A stretch of 18,009 bases of DNA from Nitrospirota bacterium (lineage in GTDB: Bacteria; Nitrospirota; Nitrospiria; Nitrospirales; Nitrospiraceae). The translations under genes were made by a program, and so were the position numbers. The stretch lies in NCBI GenBank assembly GCA_016235225.1, contig JACRLS010000142.1:1-18009 (forward strand), written 5' to 3'. Shown one piece after another: positions 10,727-18,009 of the stretch. The notes under the pieces are model-generated. The model saw nothing but the letters and a program-made list of their open reading frames with translations. It did no database searches and was not told the origin of the DNA. Position 1 is the first letter of the stretch, and each line of letters starts with the position of its first letter.

Positions 10727-12673
10727 ACTGTCCGAGGCCAAGAACAGCACCGCTTCGCCGACATCAAGAGCGGTCACATAGGCTTTCGCCCGGGCTTCCC
10801 GGAGAGCGGGGGACCAGAGGCCGGACCCTTCAAAGACTGCGTCGGGATTGACCATGTTGACCCGGACGCCGATGTCCGCGCCTTCTACAGCCAGGACCCT
10901 TCCCAGTTGAACCTGCGCCGCCTTCGAGGCCGAATAGGGACCGAAATCTTTTCCGGGGGCCAGCACATTCTTCGTGGCGACGACCACGATGTTGCCGCCG
11001 AGCCCTTGGCTCCGGAACAGGCGCATGGCCTCTCGACAGACCAGAAAATGGCCTGTGGCATTCACGGCCATCGACTCGTTCCAGTCCGTGAGCGAGAGAG
11101 CCTCCACTGGTGCGCTCCTGGCGATACCTGCGTTCGAGACCAGGATATCCAGGCCGCCGTAGGTGAGGATCGCGTGCTCGAACGCTTCTCGGACGCTGTC
11201 TTCCCGTGTGACATCCATCGGAATCGCGACGGTCGTCTCCTCGCCGGACTCTCTGTTGAGCTCATCCGACAAGGCGCGGAGCTTTCGGTCGTCCACGTCG
11301 GTGAGGATGACAGAGGCTCCTTCCCGGTGCAGCCTCGTGGCGACCGCCCGTCCAATGGCCCCGGCCGCTCCCGTAATGAGAACAATTCGGCGAGAGAGTG
11401 GCTTCTCGGGCGGGAGCAGGCTCAACTTGAAGTTCTCCATGGGCCAGTACTCGAAGTCGCACAGGGCTTGAGCCGGCAGGGCCGTATAGGCGCCGATGGC
11501 GGATGCCTGCTGAATGACGTGCATCGTGTGGACGTAGAGGTCGTGCGTGATTCGGGCCGCTCGTCTATCCTTTCCGGTGGTGAGCAGGCCTACGCCTGGG
11601 ACCAGGATGACGCGGGGATGCGGATCCAGCATCGTGACGCCCGTTGGCTTGTAGTGCTCGAAATAGCGCACATAGTCGTCGCGGTACCGTTCCACGGCTT
11701 TGCCGACGTGATCTGCGAGGGGCAGGCCCGTCCCCTTGTGGGGGGCCTGCTCCGGGAGTCGGAGGAACAGCGGTCTCGGTTTCGTGTGCAGGATATGGTC
11801 AGGAGTAAAGGGGCCGACCTGTGAGAGTCGTTCAGCGTCGGGATGATTCACGAAGGCAAGAGTAGTCGGTTCATCATCAAGCGTGACGATGACGCGCCTC
11901 TGCCGGCTGAGCGCTCCCCGGAGAACCGGCATCAGCCCAGCGGCGGGCGTCCGGGAATCTGGAGGCGACACCCTGATGGTTCTGGTCCCTCGCCGGGGCC
12001 GGGACGATGGCGCGCCCTGCCGGACGAATCGTTCCGCCTTCGTGACGATTCGAATGGTTTCGAGGTACGCGTCCTTGGCGGTCTTCCCCCACGTCACGAG
12101 ACCATGTTTGTCCAAGATCATCGCCCGCGCCTGAGGCTGACGGGCGAACGCCTCCGCCGCGAGTTTGCTCAGTCCAAAGCCTGGACGCACGTAGGAAACC
12201 AGGGGCACCTCGGCCCCATACACCTGTCGGATCAGCGACCGGCTGTCAGTTTGATCCACCAGCGTGCAGATGGCGTCCGCATGGGTATGATAGATATGTG
12301 GGGCGGGCAGGAACGCATGGAGGAGTGTTTCGATGGACGGTTTCGGCGCGCCGGGCTCGAGCATGCAGCGGTTCTGGAACGAGACCATCTCCTCGTCGCC
12401 CATCGCGTCGTGGGCTCGAAGGGTCAGGAGATCGTCGAGTCTCAGGGGAGTGAACTGCTTCGCCGTAATGCTTTTCATGTCGGACCCGCTGCCCTTGATC
12501 CACAGGACGCGCGTGTCCCGTCCGACATGGTCTTTCACAGTCGCTTTGAGGGAGGTATTCCCGCCGCCCCAGAGGACAAGGTCCGGTTCTTGCCCGATCG
12601 TCCGTGTCGCATAGACAAGGAGATCCACCCCGTCCAGTGTTGCTGCCGCGGTGTCGGACCACCGGTCGCGCAT
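10661..12673 (-). CDS. bifunctional aldolase/short-chain dehydrogenase (RhaD-SDR type)
   Basis: A 670-residue fusion. The N-terminal class II aldolase domain has GGGNTSLK, PSIETLLHAFLP, the zinc-site HTHAD (129-133) and DKHGLVTWG (His190). The C-terminal SDR domain starts near 428 with TGAAGAIG (NAD(P) binding, 434-441), SNAGIARS, and YSASK with Tyr580 and Lys584; the usual catalytic Ser position lies in VVVATKN. Related enzymes cleave rhamnulose 1-phosphate and oxidise lactaldehyde; the true substrate here is unknown and no rhamnose genes are nearby. Near the C-terminus, SPALREARAKAY runs directly into VTALDVGEAVLF, where relatives carry about 20 more residues forming the substrate lid, so a short in-frame deletion is likely. 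ATG 12671-12673 has no strong ribosome-binding site. It converges on the SprT gene. Confidence 0.88.
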   Translation of the reverse strand: MRDRWSDTAAATLDGVDLLVYATRTIGQEPDLVLWGGGNTSLKATVKDHVGRDTRVLWIKGSGSDMKSITAKQFTPLRLDDLLTLRAHDAMGDEEMVSFQNRCMLEPGAPKPSIETLLHAFLPAPHIYHTHADAICTLVDQTDSRSLIRQVYGAEVPLVSYVRPGFGLSKLAAEAFARQPQARAMILDKHGLVTWGKTAKDAYLETIRIVTKAERFVRQGAPSSRPRRGTRTIRVSPPDSRTPAAGLMPVLRGALSRQRRVIVTLDDEPTTLAFVNHPDAERLSQVGPFTPDHILHTKPRPLFLRLPEQAPHKGTGLPLADHVGKAVERYRDDYVRYFEHYKPTGVTMLDPHPRVILVPGVGLLTTGKDRRAARITHDLYVHTMHVIQQASAIGAYTALPAQALCDFEYWPMENFKLSLLPPEKPLSRRIVLITGAAGAIGRAVATRLHREGASVILTDVDDRKLRALSDELNRESGEETTVAIPMDVTREDSVREAFEHAILTYGGLDILVSNAGIARSAPVEALSLTDWNESMAVNATGHFLVCREAMRLFRSQGLGGNIVVVATKNVLAPGKDFGPYSASKAAQVQLGRVLAVEGADIGVRVNMVNPDAVFEGSGLWSPALREARAKAYVTALDVGEAVLFLASDSSSKTTGAMIPVDGGCREAFPR

Positions 12674-12713
12674 GGGAGGCTCGCGAGATGTGAGGTCTGT
12701 ATCTACTGTGGCC

Positions 12714-12741
12714 AGTATACGAGAGGGCGGATTAGGGGCAA
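12714..12741 (-). promoter_or_regulatory. candidate promoter for the aldolase/SDR gene
   Basis: Minus strand TTGCCC (12736-12741) and TATACT (12714-12719) are separated by 16 bases. The -10 is five-of-six and the -35 four-of-six to consensus. The -10 lies 40 bases before the ATG at 12673, leaving a normal leader. Confidence 0.42.
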
Positions 12742-12818
12742 GGACAATCGGCCAAATGGGCTCTTCTGGGATGAGCTCCGGAACGGATCGAACTGAAGAT
12801 GTGAGGGGGATGATCGGG

Positions 12819-12968
12819 CTAGCGCCGGAAGGCGTCTTTCCCCTTCACGATTTCCGCCAACAATGCATCCGCGAGTTTCGCGGCGCGGCGGCGTCGCCAG
12901 ATCCACCGGCCAAGGACAACGAGGAGCAAGCCTCCGAGACCGGCTCCCATCCACACGACATTCTTCAT
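12819..12968 (-). CDS. 49-residue single-pass membrane protein
   Basis: ATG at 12966-12968 opens a 49-codon frame that starts MKNVVWMGAGLGGLLLVVLG, a hydrophobic helix at about residues 4-20. An Arg-rich stop-transfer block (RWIWRRRRAAK) and an amphipathic helix (LADALLAEIVKGKDAF) follow. This is a small inner-membrane protein plan with a basic cytoplasmic side. No family recognised. The frame stays open upstream to 13073, but that part looks non-coding. It is oriented away from the adenylyltransferase gene and toward the aldolase gene. The ribosome-binding site is weak. Confidence 0.5.
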   Translation of the reverse strand: MKNVVWMGAGLGGLLLVVLGRWIWRRRRAAKLADALLAEIVKGKDAFRR

Positions 12969-13078
12969 GGTGGTAGTGTAGACAGCCGTTTGGCCGATTG
13001 ACAAGTTCGACGCAAGCTGGTCAGCCTGAAGGCTATGACTTTGCGGCACGTTCGCGATAAGATGCGGCGTCACCGTCC

Positions 13079-13567
13079 ATGGCCATGATCGAGAAAATCA
13101 TCACAAGGGACGAACTCGTCACGTTGCTCGCCGAGCGTCGGAGGACCGGCGCCCGGGTCGTCTTCACGAACGGCTGCTTCGATCTGATGCACATCGGCCA
13201 CACGCGATATCTGCAGGCAGCCCGGGCGCTGGGAGATCTCTTGGTGGTGGGCGTCAATTCGGACCGGTCGGTGCAGGCATTGGAGAAGGGGCCCGGCCGC
13301 CCGATCGTCCCGGGGGCCCAGCGGGCCGAAGTGATCGCAGCTCTGGCATGTGTCGACTATGTGGTCCTGTGCTCCGAGCCGGATCCGGGCCGGCTGATTG
13401 CCGCGCTCCAGCCGGATGTCCTGGTGAAGGGAGGCGATTGGGCTCCCGACAAGATCATCGGGCGCGACATCGTTGAAGCGCGCGGCGGGGTCGTCCGCAC
13501 GATTCCGCTCGTCCCCAATATCTCGACCAGCACCCTCGGCAAAAAAATTCACGCATCGAAGTTCTGA
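13079..13567 (+). CDS. rfaE2: D-glycero-beta-D-manno-heptose-1-phosphate adenylyltransferase (stand-alone)
   Basis: Transfers AMP from ATP to heptose 1-phosphate, giving ADP-heptose for LPS inner core. The 162-residue protein is a complete nucleotidyltransferase domain: VVFTNGCFDLMHIGHTRYL with the HxGH motif (His38-His41), VGVNSDRSVQALEKGPGRPI, VLVKGGDWAPDKIIG and a final NISTSTLGKKI in place of the usual ISTTxL. In E. coli this is the C-terminal half of HldE; here the kinase half is absent, so the kinase must be encoded elsewhere. The start is ATG 13079, with ATG 13085 as an alternative; no ribosome-binding site is visible. mfd starts four bases after its stop, so the two are surely co-transcribed. 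Confidence 0.9.
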   Translation: MAMIEKIITRDELVTLLAERRRTGARVVFTNGCFDLMHIGHTRYLQAARALGDLLVVGVNSDRSVQALEKGPGRPIVPGAQRAEVIAALACVDYVVLCSEPDPGRLIAALQPDVLVKGGDWAPDKIIGRDIVEARGGVVRTIPLVPNISTSTLGKKIHASKF

Positions 13568-13571
13568 TTCT

Positions 13572-16500
13572 GTGGCCTCGTCTCCGATTCAATACTGGGA
13601 TCAACTCCTGACCCCGCTCATCTCGGCGCTCGCCGACCGGTCGGCGCGACCCTGCCTCACCGGCGTGGTCGGTTCCATCTCGGGCTTTACGCTGACGCTC
13701 CTTGCTCAACGACTAAAGAATAGTTCGCTCGTGATCGTGGGAGAGTCGGACGAGGCCGCCTCCCAACTCTTCGATGACCTCGAGTTCTTTCATACATTAC
13801 TCGGCCTGCCGACCGATCAACTCGTGTTCTTCCCTGAATGGGAGAGCTTGCCCTACGAAACCGCCCCGCCCCAAGTCACGCTGGTCGCCCGCCGCGTGCT
13901 GGCGCTCCAGCGATTGTCGCAGAAAGCCCGCACGCTCCTGGTGACCTCCGCCCAGGCGCTCACACAACGCGTGCTGCCGAAAGCGGTGTTTCTGGACGGC
14001 ATCGCTCGCGTGAAGCCGGGGGAAACGCTCGAGCGGGAGGCGCTGGTGTCCCGGCTCTTGCGGCTGGGCTATCGCCAGGCGTCGGTAGTCGAGATTCCCG
14101 GTGAGTTCAGCATTCGCGGCGGGATCGTGGATATTTATTCGACGGCCTACTCGGACCCATTGCGCATCGAGTTTCTCGGCGACACGGTCGAATCCATCCG
14201 CTGTTTCGATCAGGCCACGCAGAAGTCCACGGTGAAGCGCGACCATGCGTGGCTGCTGCCGGCGCGTGAACTGATCTATCCGGCCGGCCGCCCCGAGGGG
14301 CTGGCGCCGCTGCCGCCCGATGGGGAATGGCGATCTCCCGATGTCTACGGGGAGATGCCGACGCTGCTCGACTATCTGGATGAGGCGCCGCTGCTCGTGC
14401 TGGATCAGCCGGAGTCCCTCGCGGCGAAAGCCCGAGAGTTTCGTGACGAGGTGGACAGCGCCTATCTGCGGCGGGAAGGGGAGACGACGGCGGAACCGTA
14501 TCCCCAACCGGCGCGGTTGCTGGTGCCGTGGGAGGAGGTGCTCCAGCAGGCCCAGGCATGGCCGTGGCTGGCCCTCGCCCCGCTGGCCTCGCTCGATGCC
14601 ACTTGGTGGCCGGCGGTGGAATCACCGGCCCGGACGCCCAACAGCGTGGGGTTGGCCTTGCGCGGGACGCCCTTCGCCGAAACGTTGAAGATTCTGGATC
14701 AGCTCAGGAGCAACGGGTTGGTGATCCTCGTCGCGCGCAGCCGCGGGCAAGCCGATCGGTTGCTGGCCCTCTTTGCCGAGCACGATGTGTCGGCGACGGC
14801 CTGGAAGCCGCCGAATTGGACGACCGGCTCTCCCTTGCGCCAGCCGCTGTTCATCGTCCAGGGCGAGGTCTCCGCCGGCTTTGTCGTGCCGGACGGGTGT
14901 GTCTCGATCGTCACCGAAGAAGACCTCTTTGCCAAGGCGGCGCGGCACCGGACCGCCCCCGCGTCGAAGACCGCGACCTTTCTCACGTCGCTGGACGATT
15001 TGGAAGTCGGCGACTATGTCGTGCACATCCAGCATGGTGTGGCCCGCTATCAAGGCCTGCGTCGCCTCTCGGTGCAGGACTTTGACAGCGACTACCTGAT
15101 CCTGGAATTCGCCGGCGCCGACAAGCTCTACGTCCCGCTCGACCGGTTGAATCATGTCCAACGCTACATGGGGGCCGACGGCCATGCCCTCCGGCTGGAC
15201 CGCCTCGGCGGCACGAGCTGGGAGCGCACGACCGCGAAGGTCAAGAAGGGCGTGGAGGAAATGGCGCGGGAACTGGTGGCGCTCTATGCCAACCGCGAGT
15301 TGGTCAGTCGCGCCGGGTATGCGGGCGACTCGACGTTGAGCCGCGAGTTCGAAGCCGCCTTCGAGTACGAGGAAACCGCCGATCAATTGCGCGCGATCGA
15401 GGACATCAAGCGGGATCTGGAATCGCCCAAGCCCATGGATCGGCTTGTGTGCGGCGATGTGGGGTACGGCAAGACGGAAGTAGCGATGCGGGCGGCCTTC
15501 AAGGCTGTGGAGGACAACCGGCAGGTGGCCGTCCTGGTCCCCACCACGCTGCTCGCGCAGCAGCACTACGACAACTTCTCGCAGCGATTTGCGCCCTTTC
15601 CCGCCCGAGTGGCGATGTTGTCCCGGTTCCAATCGACCAAAGAGGCGAAGGCCATCCTCCGCGACTTGGCCGACGGCAAGATCGACGTCATGATCGGCAC
15701 CCACCGGCTGCTCCAGAAGGGCGTCGAGTTCCGCAACCTGGGGCTCGTCATCATCGATGAAGAGCAGTGGTTCGGCGTACGGCACAAGGAACGTCTCAAG
15801 CAATTGCGGACCCAGGTCGACGTGCTCACGCTCACGGCCACGCCGATTCCGCGGACGCTGCAGATGGCCATGGCCGGCGTCCGGGATCTCTCCGTGATCG
15901 AAACACCGCCGCTGAACCGCCTGTCGATCAGAACGCAGGTCGTGCGATTCGACGCGAAGTCCATCCGGGAGGCCATCGCGCGCGAGCTGGGTCGGGGCGG
16001 GCAGGTCTTCTTCGTGCACAATCGGGTCCAGACCATGGAGCGGATGGGCGCCTGGCTGCGCGACTTGATCCCGGAAGCGCGCATCGTCATGGCGCACGGC
16101 CAGATGGACGAACGGCTGCTGGAGTCCGTGATGCTGAAATTCCTCCGGCGGGAAGCCGATGTGCTGCTCTGCTCCTCGATCATTCAGTCCGGTCTGGATG
16201 TGCCGAATGCGAACACCATCATCGTCCATCGGGCCGATATGTTCGGCTTGGCGCAACTCTATCAATTGCGTGGTCGAGTCGGCCGCTCCGGCCAGCAGGC
16301 CTATGCCTACTTTCTGACCCCGGAAGAGGAAGGGGAGCTCACGCCAGATGCGCAGAAGCGGCTGGTCGCCATTCAGCAGTTCACCGACCTCGGCGCCGGC
16401 TTTCGCATTGCGGCGGCGGACATGGAAATTCGGGGCGCGGGGAATTTACTGGGCAAGGAGCAGTCCGGCCATATTGCGGCCGTCGGCCTCAACCTCTACC

Positions 16501-17030
16501 TCCAGATGGTCGAGCAGGCGGTGCAGCAGTTGAAAGGCACCGTGGTGCAGGAGGAGGCGGACCCCGCCCTGCACGTCACGGTGTCCGCCTATGTCCCGGA
16601 AGAATATGTGGGGGATAGCCATCAGCGGCTGTCGCTCTACAAACGGCTTTCCTCCACCCGGCAGGTCGGGGAGCTGGCGCTGCTGCACGGCGAGATGCAG
16701 GACCGCTATGGCCCGCCGCCGGAGCCGGTGGAGCGCCTGTTCGAAGTGATGGAGATTCGGACCCTGGCCAAGGGGCTGCGCTTGGCCTCCGTAGAAGTCA
16801 CGAAGGGCAGTGCCGTCATCACGTTTTCAGGGTCGAGTGGCGCCCCGGAAGCCGGGATGCGTCGCGTGATCGACCGGTATCAACGGCGATTCCGTCTGGT
16901 CTCTCCCACGTCGTTCGAGCTGCTCATGCCCCCGGGCGGATGGTCTGCGGTGTTTCCGGAACTGTCCGCTGCCTTGAAAACGCTGGCGGTCTGTGATACC
17001 AAGAGCACTTCCGTGGAACAGGTTTCATGA
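13572..17030 (+). CDS. mfd: transcription-repair coupling factor Mfd
   Basis: A 1152-residue protein, close to E. coli Mfd in length. It binds RNA polymerase stalled at DNA lesions, pushes it off with a translocase motor and recruits UvrA. The N-terminal third is the UvrB-like region (VYFFPEWESLPYE-type segment at about 85-96, read here as VFFPEWESLPYE). The RNA-polymerase-interacting domain follows at about 475-540 (VGDYVVHIQHGVARYQGL). The helicase core has GDVGYGKTE (Walker A, near 627), the DEEQ box near 729 (DEEQWFGV; relatives usually have R in place of W), TATPIPRTLQ and RGRVGRSGQQAY near 898. The TRCF C-terminal domain starts about 1000. GTG 13572 is used because upstream codons lie in rfaE2 and the family's N-terminus fits here. 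All motifs appear intact. Confidence 0.95.
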   Translation: MASSPIQYWDQLLTPLISALADRSARPCLTGVVGSISGFTLTLLAQRLKNSSLVIVGESDEAASQLFDDLEFFHTLLGLPTDQLVFFPEWESLPYETAPPQVTLVARRVLALQRLSQKARTLLVTSAQALTQRVLPKAVFLDGIARVKPGETLEREALVSRLLRLGYRQASVVEIPGEFSIRGGIVDIYSTAYSDPLRIEFLGDTVESIRCFDQATQKSTVKRDHAWLLPARELIYPAGRPEGLAPLPPDGEWRSPDVYGEMPTLLDYLDEAPLLVLDQPESLAAKAREFRDEVDSAYLRREGETTAEPYPQPARLLVPWEEVLQQAQAWPWLALAPLASLDATWWPAVESPARTPNSVGLALRGTPFAETLKILDQLRSNGLVILVARSRGQADRLLALFAEHDVSATAWKPPNWTTGSPLRQPLFIVQGEVSAGFVVPDGCVSIVTEEDLFAKAARHRTAPASKTATFLTSLDDLEVGDYVVHIQHGVARYQGLRRLSVQDFDSDYLILEFAGADKLYVPLDRLNHVQRYMGADGHALRLDRLGGTSWERTTAKVKKGVEEMARELVALYANRELVSRAGYAGDSTLSREFEAAFEYEETADQLRAIEDIKRDLESPKPMDRLVCGDVGYGKTEVAMRAAFKAVEDNRQVAVLVPTTLLAQQHYDNFSQRFAPFPARVAMLSRFQSTKEAKAILRDLADGKIDVMIGTHRLLQKGVEFRNLGLVIIDEEQWFGVRHKERLKQLRTQVDVLTLTATPIPRTLQMAMAGVRDLSVIETPPLNRLSIRTQVVRFDAKSIREAIARELGRGGQVFFVHNRVQTMERMGAWLRDLIPEARIVMAHGQMDERLLESVMLKFLRREADVLLCSSIIQSGLDVPNANTIIVHRADMFGLAQLYQLRGRVGRSGQQAYAYFLTPEEEGELTPDAQKRLVAIQQFTDLGAGFRIAAADMEIRGAGNLLGKEQSGHIAAVGLNLYLQMVEQAVQQLKGTVVQEEADPALHVTVSAYVPEEYVGDSHQRLSLYKRLSSTRQVGELALLHGEMQDRYGPPPEPVERLFEVMEIRTLAKGLRLASVEVTKGSAVITFSGSSGAPEAGMRRVIDRYQRRFRLVSPTSFELLMPPGGWSAVFPELSAALKTLAVCDTKSTSVEQVS

Positions 17031-17044
17031 GGGAGGGCGCCTTG

Positions 17045-17947
17045 GTGCGAACACCTATGGGCAGGACGCGACCGGGAGTCACAGCAGTCTGGAGAGGTCT
17101 TTGTGCGGCGCTACTCCTGGCGCTGGCCGGCTGTCCGCAGCCGGTCCAGGATGCGCAGGTGCTGGTGGTCGTCAACGGCAAGGCCATTTCCCTGGAAGAC
17201 TTCAACCGGCGGTGGGCGGGGCTCTCGCCGTCCATGCAAGCGCGCTACCGCACGATCGGCGGCGAACGCAAGTTCCTCGATGAACTGATCGGGGAGGAGT
17301 TGCTCCTTCAGGAAGGGCGGCGGCAGGGATTGGATCAGAGCGCGGCGATTCGCGAGCACATGGAACGGCTCAAAGAACAACTCGTGCTCGATGAGCTCAT
17401 GAAGCAAGCGCTCCACGCGACGGACGTGGTCTCCGATGCCGATGTCGACGCCTACGTGATCGCGCATCCCGAATCGATCCGACAGCCACAGGTGGTGCAC
17501 CTGGCGCACATCGTCGTGCCCACGCCTGAGCAGGCCAAAGACATGAAGCGGCGATTGGATCAAGGCCAAGATTTCGGGGCCATTGCCAGGAAGTTCTCGA
17601 TCGATGTCGTTAGCCGCGGCAAAGGGGGCGAGCTGGGCCCCTACCGCGAGGGGGAGGGCCCGGCGGCCATCGAGAAGGAGTTCCTCCACCTCAAGGTGGG
17701 CGGTGTCAGTGAGCCGATTCAGACGGACAAGGGGTACCGGATCATCAAGATCGTGAGTCGAGAGCCGGAAGATCAAAAGAAGAAAGCGCTGGCCAAGGCC
17801 CGACTGAAGCAGGAGCTGCAAGTCGAGAAGCGGCGGAAACGGTTTGAACAGTTCCAAGCCACCCTTCGTGCCAACGCGAGCGTGCGGATGGCGGATGCCT
17901 CGAAGCTGGTGATCCAGGACGCCGGGACGTCCGCCCCCACTCCGTAA
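17045..17947 (+). CDS. parvulin-type peptidyl-prolyl isomerase lipoprotein (SurA/PpiC-like)
   Basis: About 300 residues with a lipoprotein signal peptide (WRGLCAALLLALAGC), so probably lipid-anchored in the periplasm. A SurA-like N-terminal chaperone helix region follows (VVVNGKAISLEDFNRRW ... FLDELIGEELLLQEG). The parvulin domain comes next: VVHLAHIVVPTPEQA, GQDFGAIARKFSID, GGELGPYREGEGPAAIEKEF and GVSEPIQTDKGYRIIKI. It probably helps fold outer-membrane or exported proteins. The C-terminus is a charged coiled helix and a short Ala/Thr/Pro tail. GTG 17045 is chosen because GGAGGG (17032-17037) lies seven bases upstream; ATG 17027, which overlaps the mfd stop as ATGA, is an alternative adding six residues. 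It is co-transcribed with mfd. Confidence 0.88.
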   Translation: MRTPMGRTRPGVTAVWRGLCAALLLALAGCPQPVQDAQVLVVVNGKAISLEDFNRRWAGLSPSMQARYRTIGGERKFLDELIGEELLLQEGRRQGLDQSAAIREHMERLKEQLVLDELMKQALHATDVVSDADVDAYVIAHPESIRQPQVVHLAHIVVPTPEQAKDMKRRLDQGQDFGAIARKFSIDVVSRGKGGELGPYREGEGPAAIEKEFLHLKVGGVSEPIQTDKGYRIIKIVSREPEDQKKKALAKARLKQELQVEKRRKRFEQFQATLRANASVRMADASKLVIQDAGTSAPTP

Positions 17948-18009
17948 TGTCCAGAATAGCCAGACGCGTCACGTGATGCTCACCATTGATCTAGGAGCCT
18001 GTCCGACAT

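Noticed and set aside
12998..13003. TTGACA as -35 of an rfaE2 promoter
   Set aside because: No -10-like element lies 15-19 bases downstream; the nearest candidate (TAAGAT at about 13059) is far out of range.
12969..13073. Upstream extension of the 49-residue membrane protein
   Set aside because: The extra 35 codons lack coding character and a start signal, and cover the probable rfaE2 promoter region.
14622..16265. 547-codon open frame on the minus strand inside mfd
   Set aside because: It is the antisense shadow of a high-GC gene; mfd has all its family motifs, and the antisense product shows none.

Overview
This window looks like the chromosome of a GC-rich Gram-negative bacterium, most plausibly Nitrospira or a close relative. 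The evidence is heptose/LPS genes, lipoprotein signal peptides, an adjacent adenylyltransferase (rfaE2)-mfd-parvulin gene group, and intergenic GTGANNN heptamer repeats. The taxon is an inference and no rRNA gene is present to settle it.

Positions 1-3072 are an integron gene-cassette array interrupted by a retroelement. Cassette 1 carries a VOC-family (glyoxalase-like) gene and cassette 2 a hemerythrin gene. Each gene is followed by an attC-like site. The upstream core site of each cassette is the exact reverse complement of that cassette's own R'' site (GTTGGGC/GCCCAAC and GTTAGCC/GGCTAAC), as expected for cassettes that once circularised. A complete group IIC intron with its reverse transcriptase (605-2440) sits inside the GTT core of the attC between the two cassettes; removing it restores GTTAGCC. 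No integrase gene is visible, so it may lie to the left or be absent.

Positions 3073-5300 hold accessory genes, partly of lower GC: an amidohydrolase-like lipoprotein, a BrnT/BrnA toxin-antitoxin pair, a 57-residue basic protein and a solitary XRE/HigA-like regulator. From 5460 to 8149, methylglyoxal synthase runs convergently into a minus-strand group: a 35-residue membrane protein, a YbgC-like thioesterase, a four-helix-bundle (S23/IVP) protein and an orphan CARF protein. The CARF protein resembles the TIGR02710 CRISPR-associated family but has no CRISPR array or cas gene nearby, and its HEPN-like motif seems to lack the arginine.

From 8390 to 10726, a good sigma-70 promoter drives gmhA (heptose isomerase, with a frameshifted 3' end), an uncharacterised protein with faint resemblance to deoxyhypusine synthase, and a SprT-like zinc protein. 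Facing them on the minus strand are a bifunctional aldolase/short-chain dehydrogenase (10661-12673) and a 49-residue membrane protein. From 13079 to the end, the stand-alone heptose-phosphate adenylyltransferase, mfd and a lipoprotein peptidyl-prolyl isomerase form a tight plus-strand group. GmhA and RfaE2 catalyse non-adjacent steps of ADP-heptose synthesis; the kinase and phosphatase are not in this window. The final 62 bases (17948-18009) show no recognisable gene.
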